64,000 nucleotides of DNA, from positions 152,348-216,347 of the forward strand of contig JAGGQZ010000001.1 of assembly GCA_018613055.1 (NCBI GenBank), given 5' to 3'. Both the position numbers and the translations under genes were made by a program. Below the pieces are notes generated by a model. That model ran no database searches. It was given only the letters and a program-made list of their open reading frames with translations, and was not told where the DNA came from. Below are positions 8,667-17,627 of the stretch, one piece after another (positions within the stretch are counted from its first letter, which is position 1; every line of letters starts with the position of its first letter). Origin of the DNA: Chryseobacterium sp. ISL-80 (lineage in GTDB: Bacteria; Bacillota; Bacilli; Bacillales; Cytobacillaceae).

Positions 8667-9437
8667 ATGGAAAAATGGACAATTGGCGAAATTGATCAGG
8701 TGCTATTCAGTAAAGAGAAAGTGGATAGGGAATTCATTGAGGAATTAAAAAAAGACAACCGCAAAGGTGTTCAAAAACTCATCATGAAATGGGAGAAGCA
8801 AGAAGCGCAAAAAGAACTGATCCACAGGCAGTTCGTTGAGATGACATCTTTTGAAAGGAAGTATCGGTCCCAGGGTTTCAGGTTTCTTGCCGGTATTGAT
8901 GAAGCCGGCCGCGGACCGCTAGCTGGCCCGGTTGTAGCTGGGGCAGTCATCCTGCCGGAGGATTTTTACCTTCCGGGCCTCAATGATTCTAAGAAACTGA
9001 CAGAAGCGAAAAGGGAAGAATATTTTAAAATCATTAATGACCAAGCTCTTGCTGTCGGTATTGGAATCATCGAAGCTGCCGAAATAGATGAAATCAATAT
9101 TCTTGAGGCGAGTAAAAAAGCGATGCTCCATGCGGCAGCCCAATTGGAAATTAATCCTGATTTTCTATTGATTGATGCAGTCAAGCTGGTGACACCTTAT
9201 CCCTTTGAAGCATTAATCAAAGGAGATGCCAGAAGCATCTCCATAGCCGCGGCTTCGGTCATTGCAAAGGTGACAAGGGACCGGCTGATGAAGGAGCTGG
9301 GTCTTCGATTCCCGCAATATGGCTTTCAGGCAAATATGGGTTATGGAACTGCTGAGCATTTGAATGCCCTGAGAGAACACGGCGTTACAGACCATCACCG
9401 GAAGACCTTCGCTCCGGTAAGAGAGTGTATTCAGTAG
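8667..9437 (+). CDS. rnhB: Ribonuclease HII
   Basis: A 256-residue RNase HII, which cuts the RNA strand of RNA-DNA hybrids and removes misincorporated ribonucleotides. An N-terminal extension of about 70 residues, normal for Bacillus, precedes the catalytic Asp78-Glu79 in GIDEAGRGPLAGPVV. LNDSKKLT, then LLIDAVKL with the third acidic residue, and SIAAASVIAKVTRDR follow. The ATG at 8667 has AGGGGA 8 bases upstream. An in-frame TTG two codons earlier is too close to that site. Confidence 0.96.
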   Translation: MEKWTIGEIDQVLFSKEKVDREFIEELKKDNRKGVQKLIMKWEKQEAQKELIHRQFVEMTSFERKYRSQGFRFLAGIDEAGRGPLAGPVVAGAVILPEDFYLPGLNDSKKLTEAKREEYFKIINDQALAVGIGIIEAAEIDEINILEASKKAMLHAAAQLEINPDFLLIDAVKLVTPYPFEALIKGDARSISIAAASVIAKVTRDRLMKELGLRFPQYGFQANMGYGTAEHLNALREHGVTDHHRKTFAPVRECIQ

Positions 9438-9459
9438 AACTTGGCAAAGCGGGTGAACC

Positions 9460-11316
9460 ATGGAAACAGGAGCGCTTAAAAGTTTATTTAACCAAAAGAC
9501 AACACAGCAAACAAAAATAACCGAATTCCGACCAGGGCAAATCATCAATGGAAAAATCATTAAGCTATACCCTGATCAAGTAGCTGAAGTTCAAATCGGG
9601 AACCAAAAAATGGTCGCCCAATTAGAAGTGCCGTTATCTGCAAATGAACGCTATTGGTTTCAGGTTCAGCCAGGAGAAGGAAAGGTCCATTTAAAGCTGA
9701 TTAGTTCAAGTGCTGAGGAGAAGGGCCAGCCAGGGAACCTGGCCAGGGTCCTGGCTGAATTCGGATTGCAGCCGACAAAGGAAAACCTGGATCTTGTCCG
9801 TTTTTTCATCAAGGAACAGCTCCCTGTCAATGGTGAGCTTCTTAAACTCGCGTCAGAATGGTTAAAATCGGCTGAATCCCGGACTGCAGGCCAGGATGCC
9901 ATAAAGATGCTGCTGACAAGGGGGATGCCTTTAACCAAGACTGCATTTGAGGCCCTTTATACAGCCACGAAGGAACAGTCGCTGGTTATGCTTATGGAAC
10001 AGCTCGGAAAGTCCCTGGAGGCAGCAGAAGACACGGATACAGTTGCAAGCCTGAAAAAGCTATTGGATGAGATGCTGCCAGCAAACAGGGCTATATCCTC
10101 TGCAGCCGCTTTGAACCATCTTGCTTCAGCTTGGCTCGGCAGCAATGGGAAGGAAAGCGAAGCCGCTTTGGGACTGCTTCAACAGTACGGAGCGATTCCG
10201 GCAAAAAGCAGTGAAAGCAATGTTTTGCAGCAGCTGTTATCGAATCTTCAAAATTTGGATGTAGAAGAAAAGAATTTGCCAGAAGGATTGAAATTTGTTA
10301 AGACTGTCTTAACGCTTATCGAGAAGGGAGACAGTTTCTCCGTACGGCAGATCATGGCAAGCTTCAACCCTGATAAATCATTTCCTGTAAACAATGTCGC
10401 AGACTCGCTTCATTTCATTTTTGACAGGACAAATGGAAAGGACACGAATGTGCAAACCGGACTCCTTGCCTTTAAACAGCTATTATCACACGCCAATGTC
10501 AACGGTGCGATGTCCTTCATACTTGCGGGGGAAGCAGACTGGGAACAAGCAGGAATAAAACTGCTGGAGGCTGCAGGAAGGCAGCAGCAAGCCCGTACAG
10601 GGGGAATGCATGCCCAGCTGTTATCGGAAGCCGCGGGCAAAGCAGAGCCGGCACCTGCACTTCAGGAAAACGGAATCTCACTTCTGTCGGATGCAAGGAT
10701 AAAAGGATATCTTTCTGCTCTGGGCCTCTCTTACGAACACCATCTTAGTGAAGTCATGAAGGAGGGCGAGGTGGGAAAAGCGCAGGTCCCAGATACACTT
10801 AAATCACTGACACTTCGATTGTTGAATGAAAATCCTCCTCAGGCTGTCAAAGACGCTGCAGAGCCGCTGTTAAATAAACTCACAGGCTTCCAGCTGCTGT
10901 CGCAGGAAGCAGGCCCAATTCAGCAGCTCGTGGTCCAGGTCCCTTTTATTCTGGGAGGGAAGACAAGTGAACTCTCGATGCAGTGGAGTGGGAAAAGGAC
11001 TGAAGATGGCAAAATAGACGCTGATTTTTGCCGTGTCCTCTTTTACCTGAAGCTACAGCACCTTGACGATACCATTATCGATATGCAAGTTCAGAATCGA
11101 GTCATGAGCATACAGATTTTTAATGATCAACCCGATCTTAAGAAAATGGCCGAACAGATGACGCCGTTATTGAAAAAAAAGTTGGCTGAATTGGATTATC
11201 AGCTGTCTGCTGTTCACTTCCATGTCCCAGGGCGATCTAAGGCTGGAAGGAATCAGCGCAGTCTATCAGAATTATATGGGCAAAAAGAATATTATGGAGT
11301 GGATATTAAAATATGA
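9460..11316 (+). CDS. ylqG: YlqG, large FliK-like protein of unknown function
   Basis: A 618-residue protein at the YlqG locus. The N-terminal ~80 residues look beta-rich (FRPGQIINGKIIKLYPDQVA). The middle is a long helical, Ala/Leu/Glu-rich region. The last ~120 residues (HLDDTIIDMQVQNRVMSIQI, then LLKKKLAELDYQLSAVHFHV) resemble the C-terminal domain of the flagellar hook-length ruler FliK in pattern. No signal peptide or membrane segment is seen. It overlaps ylqH (FlhB tail-like) by four bases, and FliK and FlhB tails are known partners, so a joint role with a type III gate is a reasonable inference. The true function is unknown. Confidence 0.8.
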   Translation: METGALKSLFNQKTTQQTKITEFRPGQIINGKIIKLYPDQVAEVQIGNQKMVAQLEVPLSANERYWFQVQPGEGKVHLKLISSSAEEKGQPGNLARVLAEFGLQPTKENLDLVRFFIKEQLPVNGELLKLASEWLKSAESRTAGQDAIKMLLTRGMPLTKTAFEALYTATKEQSLVMLMEQLGKSLEAAEDTDTVASLKKLLDEMLPANRAISSAAALNHLASAWLGSNGKESEAALGLLQQYGAIPAKSSESNVLQQLLSNLQNLDVEEKNLPEGLKFVKTVLTLIEKGDSFSVRQIMASFNPDKSFPVNNVADSLHFIFDRTNGKDTNVQTGLLAFKQLLSHANVNGAMSFILAGEADWEQAGIKLLEAAGRQQQARTGGMHAQLLSEAAGKAEPAPALQENGISLLSDARIKGYLSALGLSYEHHLSEVMKEGEVGKAQVPDTLKSLTLRLLNENPPQAVKDAAEPLLNKLTGFQLLSQEAGPIQQLVVQVPFILGGKTSELSMQWSGKRTEDGKIDADFCRVLFYLKLQHLDDTIIDMQVQNRVMSIQIFNDQPDLKKMAEQMTPLLKKKLAELDYQLSAVHFHVPGRSKAGRNQRSLSELYGQKEYYGVDIKI

Positions 11317-11597
11317 AAACTCCTAAGCATACAAGAAAGACAGCTGTTGCTCTGGGGTATAACGCGGGAAGCATGGATGCCCCAAAAGTGATGGCGAAGG
11401 GAAAGGGCCTTGTGGCTCAGCAAATCATCGAAAAAGCAAAGGATCATGATATTCCCATCCAGGAAGACCCATCATTGGTTGAAGTATTGTCGCAGCTGGA
11501 ATTAAATGAGAGAATACCAGAAGAACTGTACCAGGCAGTGGCCGAGGTTTTTTCCTATATCTATCATCTTGACCAGCAAGCAGGGAAACGAAATTAA
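11313..11597 (+). CDS. ylqH: YlqH, stand-alone FlhB C-terminal domain homologue
   Basis: A 94-residue protein aligning with the cytoplasmic tail of FlhB downstream of its self-cleavage site. TAVALGYNAGSMDAPKVMAK matches YAIALKYDEEKSDAPVVVAK of FlhB (encoded at 39684-40769), and IPEELYQAVAEVFSYIY matches IPEEFFKAVAEILAYVY. The NPTH cleavage motif and all membrane helices are absent, so it resembles the fragment left after FlhB has been cut. The start overlaps the ylqG stop (ATGA), so the two are translationally coupled. The role is unknown. Confidence 0.88.
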   Translation: MKTPKHTRKTAVALGYNAGSMDAPKVMAKGKGLVAQQIIEKAKDHDIPIQEDPSLVEVLSQLELNERIPEELYQAVAEVFSYIYHLDQQAGKRN

Positions 11598-11645
11598 TAT
11601 TTTCAATCAATAAAAATAGTTTTTCCATCCAGGAATTTCAATGCT

Positions 11646-11677
11646 AAAAGCCGGGAAAGGTTATCATCCCGGCTTTT
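11646..11677 (+). terminator. Intrinsic terminator after ylqH
   Basis: An 11-base stem AAAAGCCGGGA / TCCCGGCTTTT with a 10-base loop and T-run, about 50 bases after ylqH. Confidence 0.9.
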
Positions 11678-11748
11678 TATAATAGCATTCAATCACAATG
11701 AAACTTTTTTACAATATTTAAAAACGGGAAATATTTAAATCATAAAGG

Positions 11749-11777
11749 TAGACAATCAATATTTCATTATATAAAAT
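11749..11777 (+). promoter_or_regulatory. Sigma-A promoter for sucCD
   Basis: TAGACA, exactly 17 bases, TAAAAT, about 120 bases before sucC. Five of six bases match at each box. Confidence 0.7.
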
Positions 11778-11790
11778 GAAAGCGCAGTCT
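11776..11790 (+). promoter_or_regulatory. CcpA catabolite responsive element (cre) at sucC promoter
   Basis: ATGAAAGCGCAGTCT fits the cre consensus WTGNAANCGNWNNCW at every defined position. It overlaps the last two bases of the -10 box and covers the probable transcription start, a position where bound CcpA would block initiation. This implies glucose repression of succinyl-CoA synthetase. Confidence 0.8.
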
Positions 11791-11898
11791 ATTTTTTAAA
11801 AATTTAAATGAATTATATTTTCTACTTAGGAAAACATTTTCAGGCCATAGTCTGGCCATGAAACGATGAAGTTTTTCTAATAGATAGGAGGATGGGAA

Positions 11899-13059
11899 AT
11901 GAATGTCCATGAGTATCAAGGAAAAGAAATCCTCAGAAAATATGGGGTAAAAGTACCTAATGGGAAGGTTGCTTTTACAGTTGATGAAGCTGTTGAAGCG
12001 GCTAAAGAGCTTGGTACGTCAGTAGTAGTCGTAAAAGCTCAGATCCATGCCGGCGGAAGGGGTAAAGCTGGCGGTGTCAAGGTTGCGAAAAACCTTGACG
12101 AAGTGCGTACATATGCTTCCGAAATCCTGGGCAAGACGCTGGTTACTCACCAGACTGGACCAGAAGGCAAGGAAGTAAAACGTCTGTTGATTGAAGAAGG
12201 CTGTGACATCAAGAAGGAGTACTACGTAGGTCTTGTACTTGACCGCGCGACTTCACGAGTTGTCCTGATGGCTTCAGAAGAGGGCGGAACGGAAATTGAA
12301 GAAGTTGCAGAAGCGACTCCTGAAAAAATCTTCAAAGAAGAAATCGATCCTGTGCTAGGCTTGATGCCATATCAGGCTCGCCGTATCGCTTTCAATATCA
12401 ACATTCCTAAAGAGCTTGTCAACCAGGCTGTTAAATTCATGATGGGCTTATATACTGCGTATATCGAAAAAGATTGCTCAATCGCTGAAATCAACCCGCT
12501 TGTTGTTACAGGTGACGGACAGGTAATGGCTCTTGACGCTAAACTAAACTTCGATGCGAATGCTCTTTATCGTCAGAAGGATGTCCTTGAGTACCGCGAC
12601 CTGGAAGAAGAGGATCCAAAAGAAATTGAAGCATCCAAGTATGACTTGAGCTATATTTCTTTGGATGGCAACATCGGCTGCATGGTTAACGGTGCCGGAC
12701 TTGCGATGGCAACAATGGACATCGTCAAGCATTACGGCGGAGACCCTGCCAACTTCCTTGATGTTGGGGGCGGTGCTACTGCAGAGAAAGTAACAGAAGC
12801 ATTCAAAATCATCCTTTCAGATCCAAATGTTAAGGGTATCTTTGTTAATATCTTCGGCGGCATCATGAAGTGTGATGTCATCGCTACAGGTGTCGTGGAA
12901 GCAGCCAAGCAGGTTGGTCTTGAAGTGCCACTTGTCGTCCGCCTGGAAGGTACTAACGTTGATCTTGGAAAACAGATTCTGAACGAATCTGGCTTGAATA
13001 TCATTGCTGCTGAATCAATGGCAGACGGCGCTGAAAAAATCGTTTCATTAGTTAAGTAG
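11899..13059 (+). CDS. sucC: Succinyl-CoA synthetase (ADP-forming) beta subunit
   Basis: A 386-residue TCA-cycle subunit carrying the ATP-grasp and succinate sites. The enzyme makes ATP from succinyl-CoA. N-terminal [20 protein letters not shown]-grasp motif [14 protein letters not shown], GxxE/N metal-site segment [11 protein letters not shown], and the C-terminal CoA-ligase fold with [13 protein letters not shown]. Length is normal. AGGAGGATGGG gives a strong ribosome site. The sucD start follows 22 bases after the stop. Transcription is probably under CcpA control through the site upstream. Confidence 0.98.
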   Translation: MNVHEYQGKEILRKYGVKVPNGKVAFTVDEAVEAAKELGTSVVVVKAQIHAGGRGKAGGVKVAKNLDEVRTYASEILGKTLVTHQTGPEGKEVKRLLIEEGCDIKKEYYVGLVLDRATSRVVLMASEEGGTEIEEVAEATPEKIFKEEIDPVLGLMPYQARRIAFNINIPKELVNQAVKFMMGLYTAYIEKDCSIAEINPLVVTGDGQVMALDAKLNFDANALYRQKDVLEYRDLEEEDPKEIEASKYDLSYISLDGNIGCMVNGAGLAMATMDIVKHYGGDPANFLDVGGGATAEKVTEAFKIILSDPNVKGIFVNIFGGIMKCDVIATGVVEAAKQVGLEVPLVVRLEGTNVDLGKQILNESGLNIIAAESMADGAEKIVSLVK

Positions 13060-13081
13060 GATCGAAAGGAGAGAATTTGAC

Positions 13082-13984
13082 GTGAGCGTATTCATTAATA
13101 AAGATACAAAGGTCATTGTTCAAGGAATTACGGGTTCTACAGCCCTTTTCCATACAAAACAAATGCTTGAATATGGTACAAAAATTGTTGGGGGAACATC
13201 TCCTGGCAAGGGCGGTTCAGAAGTAGAAGGCGTTCCTGTATTCAACACAGTAAAAGAAGCTGTTGAAACGACTGGTGCTAACGCGTCTGTTATCTATGTG
13301 CCTGCTCCATTCGCAGCAGATGCGATCATTGAAGCTGTAGATGCTGAGCTTGATCTGGCAATCTGTATCACAGAGCATATCCCAGTATTGGATATGGTCA
13401 AGGTAAAACGTTATATGGAAGGCAAGAAGACTCGCCTGGTAGGCCCTAACTGCCCTGGTGTCATTACTCCTGACGAGTGCAAGATCGGCATCATGCCTGG
13501 TTATATCCATACTAAAGGGCATGTCGGTGTTGTATCACGTTCCGGAACATTGACATACGAAGCTGTACACCAGTTGACTCAGGCTGGAATTGGCCAATCC
13601 ACAGCTGTAGGTATCGGCGGAGACCCGGTAAACGGAACAAACTTCATCGATGTTCTAAAAGCATTCAATGAAGATCCTGAAACGTACGCTGTTATCATGA
13701 TTGGTGAGATCGGCGGTACGGCTGAAGAAGAAGCGGCTGAGTGGGTCAAGGCACACATGACCAAACCAGTTGTCGGCTTCATAGGCGGAAGAACGGCTCC
13801 TCCAGGAAAGCGCATGGGTCACGCTGGTGCGATCATTTCAGGCGGAAAGGGTACTGCTGACGAAAAGATCCGTGTTATGAACGAATGCGGAATCAAGGTA
13901 GCTGATACTCCGTCTGTCATGGGTGAAACGCTGATCGGCGTATTGAAAGAACAAGGATTGTACGATAAGTGCAAAACACACTAA
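13082..13984 (+). CDS. sucD: Succinyl-CoA synthetase alpha subunit
   Basis: A 300-residue CoA-binding and phosphohistidine subunit, partner of SucC. Rossmann CoA-binding motif ([26 protein letters not shown]), [20 protein letters not shown], and the phosphorylated His in [19 protein letters not shown]. The start is GTG after AAAGGAGAG. Only the GTG gives the conserved [15 protein letters not shown] beginning. A terminator follows. Confidence 0.98.
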   Translation: MSVFINKDTKVIVQGITGSTALFHTKQMLEYGTKIVGGTSPGKGGSEVEGVPVFNTVKEAVETTGANASVIYVPAPFAADAIIEAVDAELDLAICITEHIPVLDMVKVKRYMEGKKTRLVGPNCPGVITPDECKIGIMPGYIHTKGHVGVVSRSGTLTYEAVHQLTQAGIGQSTAVGIGGDPVNGTNFIDVLKAFNEDPETYAVIMIGEIGGTAEEEAAEWVKAHMTKPVVGFIGGRTAPPGKRMGHAGAIISGGKGTADEKIRVMNECGIKVADTPSVMGETLIGVLKEQGLYDKCKTH

Positions 13985-13991
13985 TATAATC

Positions 13992-14025
13992 AAACAGGCA
14001 GTCCCTCTGAACAGAGGGGCTGTTT
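13992..14025 (+). terminator. Intrinsic terminator after sucD
   Basis: CAGTCCCTCT pairs with AGAGGGGCTG (one G-T) around GAAC, with an AAACA/TGTTT outer extension and a short T-rich tail. Confidence 0.75.
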
Positions 14026-14047
14026 ATTAATCCCTGGGGGGAAGAAA

Positions 14048-14905
14048 ATGGACGAATTTAAAAGGAAACTGATTCAGCTTGTCCACAGCAGGCATGCGAG
14101 CTGGAAAACAATCTATTCCATCCTGAAATACGATGCATCCAGAAATATTAATGAAGAAACTCAATATGCCTTCAAAAATCAACCTCAAACACAACAACTC
14201 CAACGAGACCTTCAGCTCATATCCGTTGATCGACTTCTCTTTCAATACTCCTCACAAAATATCCATCTTATCACCATTTTTGATGCTGAATACCCTGAAA
14301 GACTCAAGAATATCTATCAGCCTCCATGGGTCCTTTTTGCTAAAGGTGATCTTTCTCTGCTGAAAATAGACAAAGCCCTGGCTGTAGTTGGCTCCAGGAA
14401 TGCGACAGACTATGGGTTTAAGTCTATTGATTTCTTGTTTCCTTCATTAATAGAGAAGAATATTATGATTGTAAGCGGGCTTGCAAAAGGGATCGATGCG
14501 CATGCCCATAAAACAGCGATCAAACTTGTCGGTAAAACAATCGGAGTCATTGCCGGAGGTTTTCATCATCTATATCCCAGGGAAAATAGCAAGCTGGCAG
14601 AATATATGATGGAAAAGCAGCTCGTGGTATCGGAATATCCTCCTTCCACTTACCCGGCAAAATGGCATTTTCCGATGCGAAACAGGATTATCAGCGGCCT
14701 TTCAGAGGGTACACTGGTTATTGAGGCAAGAAAGAAGAGCGGTTCATTGATCACCGCAGATTTTGCTTTGAATGATGGTCGGAATGTATTTGCTGTTCCC
14801 GGAAGTATTCTGACACCAGATTCAGATGGAGTCCACTATTTGATTCAACAGGGCGCGAAATTGATAAAAAGTCCGGAGGATATCCTGGAGGAACTCGGAA
14901 ACTAA
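14048..14905 (+). CDS. dprA: DNA processing protein DprA (Smf)
   Basis: A 285-residue DprA, which loads RecA on single-stranded DNA taken up during natural transformation. The Rossmann-like core begins near residue 110 with VVGSRNATDYG, then MIVSGLAKGIDAHAHKTAI, GVIAGGFHHLYPREN, FPMRNRIISGLSEG and VIEARKKSGSLITADFAL. The N-terminal ~100 residues form the SAM-like region and are divergent and Gln/Leu/Ser-rich. Base use there differs from neighbouring genes. There is no C-terminal winged-helix extension, as in B. subtilis. Start ATG after GGGGGGAAG. Confidence 0.95.
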   Translation: MDEFKRKLIQLVHSRHASWKTIYSILKYDASRNINEETQYAFKNQPQTQQLQRDLQLISVDRLLFQYSSQNIHLITIFDAEYPERLKNIYQPPWVLFAKGDLSLLKIDKALAVVGSRNATDYGFKSIDFLFPSLIEKNIMIVSGLAKGIDAHAHKTAIKLVGKTIGVIAGGFHHLYPRENSKLAEYMMEKQLVVSEYPPSTYPAKWHFPMRNRIISGLSEGTLVIEARKKSGSLITADFALNDGRNVFAVPGSILTPDSDGVHYLIQQGAKLIKSPEDILEELGN

Positions 14906-15209
14906 TCTGTAATGATAACAAAAGAATTGTATATAATGCTTAAAAAGCAGGAAGAATTGACGTTTTGGAGCTAAGATCGAACAGTTAAACTTGTTTTGAA
15001 TTACCCCATTTTGGAAGAAAATTATGAATAAATCTCAGAAATTGCAACAAAAAGGTTGAAATAATTTTCAATCTGTTATACATTTTGCATCAGGTATTTT
15101 AAAATCCCCAAATCAGATGAAACCGTTTACTTTTAGGGTAAATTTGACAATTTTAAGATATGTATATAATAATTAATGATAATTTTATACCTCTAAGGAG
15201 GACAAATGG
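14906..15209. other. Intergenic region dprA-topA
   Basis: 304 A+T-rich bases without a convincing frame or terminator. Two TGTATATAAT sequences occur (14928-14937 and 15161-15170); the second belongs to the topA promoter. A small hairpin TTGAAA-TAAT-TTTCAA lies at about 15056-15071. Confidence 0.6.
15144..15170 (+). promoter_or_regulatory. Candidate promoter for topA
   Basis: A consensus TTGACA is followed by TATAAT with a 15-base spacer, or by TAATAA with 17. Either way it is a strong A+T-rich promoter, about 40 bases before topA. Confidence 0.6.
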
Positions 15210-17285
15210 ATGTCAGATTTTTTAGTAATCGTCGAATCGCCGGCCAAGGCTAAGACGATCGAGCGTTATCTTGGTAAAAAATATAAAGTGAAAGCTTCTA
15301 TGGGCCATTTGATAGATTTGCCCAAGAGCCAAATGGGAATCGATACAGAAAATAACTATAACCCAAAATACATTACAATCAGGGGCAAGGGTCCCGTACT
15401 GAAAGAATTGAAATCTGCCGCTAAAAAGGCAAAGAAAGTCTATCTCGCGGCTGACCCCGACAGAGAAGGGGAAGCGATTGCCTGGCATTTAGCGCAAAGC
15501 CTTGAGGTTGATGTTCATTCCGATTGCCGGGTAGTATTCAATGAGATTACGAAGGATGCCATCAAGGAATCGTTCAAACACCCGAGGGCGATCAATATGG
15601 ACCTGGTAGATGCCCAGCAGGCGCGCCGTGCATTAGACAGGCTGGTAGGATACAATATCAGCCCGCTCCTTTGGAAGAAGGTAAAGAAAGGGCTGAGTGC
15701 AGGCCGTGTTCAATCTGTCGCTTTAAGAATGATCATCGACCGCGAAAAAGAAATTGCGGCCTTTGAACCTGAAGAATATTGGACAATCGGTGCTGAATTC
15801 CTAAAAGGCAAAAATGCTTTTGAAGCTTCCTTTTATGGAATTGGCAAGGAAAAAGCCGAATTGAAATCTGAGGAAGATGTAAAGAACATCCTCAAGCAAG
15901 TGAAGGGGAACAAATTCTCAGTCGATTCAGTGACGAAGAAGGAAAGGAAAAGAAATCCAGCACCACCATTCATCACTTCTTCATTGCAGCAGGAAGCAGC
16001 AAGAAAACTTAATTTCCGTGCCAAGAAGACGATGATGCTTGCCCAACAGCTTTATGAAGGAATCGATCTTGGAAAAGAAGGAACAGTCGGTTTGATTACG
16101 TATATGAGAACGGACTCTACGAGGATTTCCGAGCTTGCCCAGGGAGAAGCAAAAGAGTATATCATTGGCGAATATGGCGAAAAATTTGTCCAAACCGAGC
16201 CGAGAAAAGAGAAGAAACAATCAAACGCTCAAGATGCCCATGAAGCGATCAGGCCAACGAGCACAATGAAAGTTCCGGAGAAGATTAAGGAATTTCTTTC
16301 AAGGGACCAGTACAGGCTTTATAAATTGATCTGGGAACGATTCGTAGCCAGCCAGATGGCTTCTGCGATCATGGATACGATGAGCGTTGATTTAAGGAAT
16401 GGAGATATTACTTTCCGTGCGACCGGATCAAAGGTTAAATTTCCAGGTTTCATGAAGGTGTATGTAGAAGGAACGGATGACCAGGTTGAAGAAAAAGATA
16501 AATTCCTTCCTGACCTTAAAGAAGGAGACGAGGTCACCAAGAAAGATATTGAACCGAAACAGCACTTCACCCAGCCGCCTCCAAGGTATACAGAAGCCAG
16601 GCTCGTAAGGACGCTAGAAGAAATGGGAATCGGCCGGCCATCAACATATGCGCCAACTCTTGATACAATCCAGAAAAGGGGATATGTATCCCTTGATAAT
16701 AAGCGGTTTGTACCGACAGAACTTGGCGAGGTCATTCATGAATTAATGATTGAATTCTTCCCGGAGATCCTGGATTTAGAGTTCACAGCTAAAATGGAAG
16801 AGAACCTTGACCATGTCGAGGAAGGAAAAATCAATTGGGTCAAGGTCATTGATGATTTTTATCGGGATTTTGAAAAGAGTCTTGAAGTAGCAGAGAAAGA
16901 AATGCAGGAAATTGAAATCAAGGATGAACCTGCAGGTGAGGATTGTGAACAATGCGGCTCGCCAATGGTCTTTAAGATGGGTCGTTACGGAAAGTTCATG
17001 GCTTGCAGCAATTTCCCTGAATGCCGGAACACGAAGGCAATTGTCAAGGATATAGGTGTCAAGTGCCCGAAATGCGAAGAGGGGAACATCATCGAACGAA
17101 AAAGCAAGAAACGCCGCATTTTCTACGGCTGTGACCGCTATCCTGAGTGTGACTTCCTATCATGGGACAAACCACTTGCACGGAAATGCCCGAAATGCGA
17201 AAATATGCTTGTCGAGAAGAAGCTTAAAAAGGGTGTCCAGGTTCAGTGTACAGAATGTGATTTCAAAGAAGAACCACAAAGCTAG
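15210..17285 (+). CDS. topA: DNA topoisomerase I
   Basis: A 691-residue type IA topoisomerase that relaxes negative supercoils. Toprim domain at the N-terminus ([18 protein letters not shown], then [15 protein letters not shown]), the catalytic Tyr298 in [12 protein letters not shown], and the gate domains ([20 protein letters not shown]). Three C-terminal zinc-ribbon modules start with [20 protein letters not shown] and [10 protein letters not shown]. Length matches Bacillus. The ATG has AAGGAGG 8 bases upstream. Its terminator overlaps the stop codon. Confidence 0.98.
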   Translation: MSDFLVIVESPAKAKTIERYLGKKYKVKASMGHLIDLPKSQMGIDTENNYNPKYITIRGKGPVLKELKSAAKKAKKVYLAADPDREGEAIAWHLAQSLEVDVHSDCRVVFNEITKDAIKESFKHPRAINMDLVDAQQARRALDRLVGYNISPLLWKKVKKGLSAGRVQSVALRMIIDREKEIAAFEPEEYWTIGAEFLKGKNAFEASFYGIGKEKAELKSEEDVKNILKQVKGNKFSVDSVTKKERKRNPAPPFITSSLQQEAARKLNFRAKKTMMLAQQLYEGIDLGKEGTVGLITYMRTDSTRISELAQGEAKEYIIGEYGEKFVQTEPRKEKKQSNAQDAHEAIRPTSTMKVPEKIKEFLSRDQYRLYKLIWERFVASQMASAIMDTMSVDLRNGDITFRATGSKVKFPGFMKVYVEGTDDQVEEKDKFLPDLKEGDEVTKKDIEPKQHFTQPPPRYTEARLVRTLEEMGIGRPSTYAPTLDTIQKRGYVSLDNKRFVPTELGEVIHELMIEFFPEILDLEFTAKMEENLDHVEEGKINWVKVIDDFYRDFEKSLEVAEKEMQEIEIKDEPAGEDCEQCGSPMVFKMGRYGKFMACSNFPECRNTKAIVKDIGVKCPKCEEGNIIERKSKKRRIFYGCDRYPECDFLSWDKPLARKCPKCENMLVEKKLKKGVQVQCTECDFKEEPQS

Positions 17286-17313
17286 AGTGAGCCATGGGCT
17301 CACTCTTTATGTT
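17284..17313 (+). terminator. Intrinsic terminator after topA
   Basis: A 10-base perfect stem AGAGTGAGCC / GGCTCACTCT with a three-base loop, beginning inside the stop codon and followed by a short T-rich tail. Confidence 0.75.
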
Positions 17314-17328
17314 TGTAAAGAAGTTGCA

Positions 17329-17390
17329 AAGCGCCTTCACTGCCATGCCCTCCAGTGCTTGTGAGGGCTGATCAAGGCGCTTCCGCTTTT
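17329..17390. repeat. Nested inverted repeat, probable dispersed element
   Basis: The outer arms AAGCGCCTT and AAGGCGCTT enclose inner arms GCCCTC and GAGGGC, followed by CCGCTTTT. The AGGCGCTTCCGCTTTTCT-type tail recalls intergenic repeats common in Bacillus genomes. Only one copy is in this window, so the repeat nature is from memory of related genomes. Confidence 0.55.
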
Positions 17391-17504
17391 CTAAAAAATG
17401 AAACTTTTTTCTTTCTTTTTCGTAAAGAAAAGTGCAAAATGATACAGGTGTCAGGGAAAAGTAAGTAAGATGAGTATATAATAGAAGCTTTATGTAAAGG
17501 CAGA

Positions 17505-17513
17505 TGGTATAAT
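17505..17513 (+). promoter_or_regulatory. Candidate extended -10 promoter for trmFO
   Basis: TGGTATAAT, an extended -10 with consensus hexamer, about 115 bases before trmFO. The -35 position is poor, which extended -10 promoters tolerate. Confidence 0.5.
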
Positions 17514-17627
17514 AAGCTTTTTGATAATGCTGTTCATGCGACTTTGCCTGATCTAGGAGCATTACATACTGTCTAAAAATGGTTTTTCACTAATTGATGA
17601 CTTTTAATAGCAATGGAGGAAATAGAT

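Larger units (their letters stand above)
11598..11898. other. Intergenic region ylqH-sucC
   Basis: 301 bases, very A+T-rich. It holds the ylqH terminator, the sucC promoter with its catabolite operator, and a leader of about 100 bases. No open frame of note. Confidence 0.8.
17286..17627. other. Intergenic region topA-trmFO
   Basis: 342 bases holding the topA terminator, a nested inverted repeat that looks like a dispersed Bacillus element, a T-rich stretch, and two TATAAT boxes before trmFO. No convincing gene. Confidence 0.75.

Noticed and set aside
8557-8748. A 63-codon forward frame bridging rbgA and rnhB
   Set aside because: It spans the rbgA terminator hairpin and overlaps both real genes out of frame.
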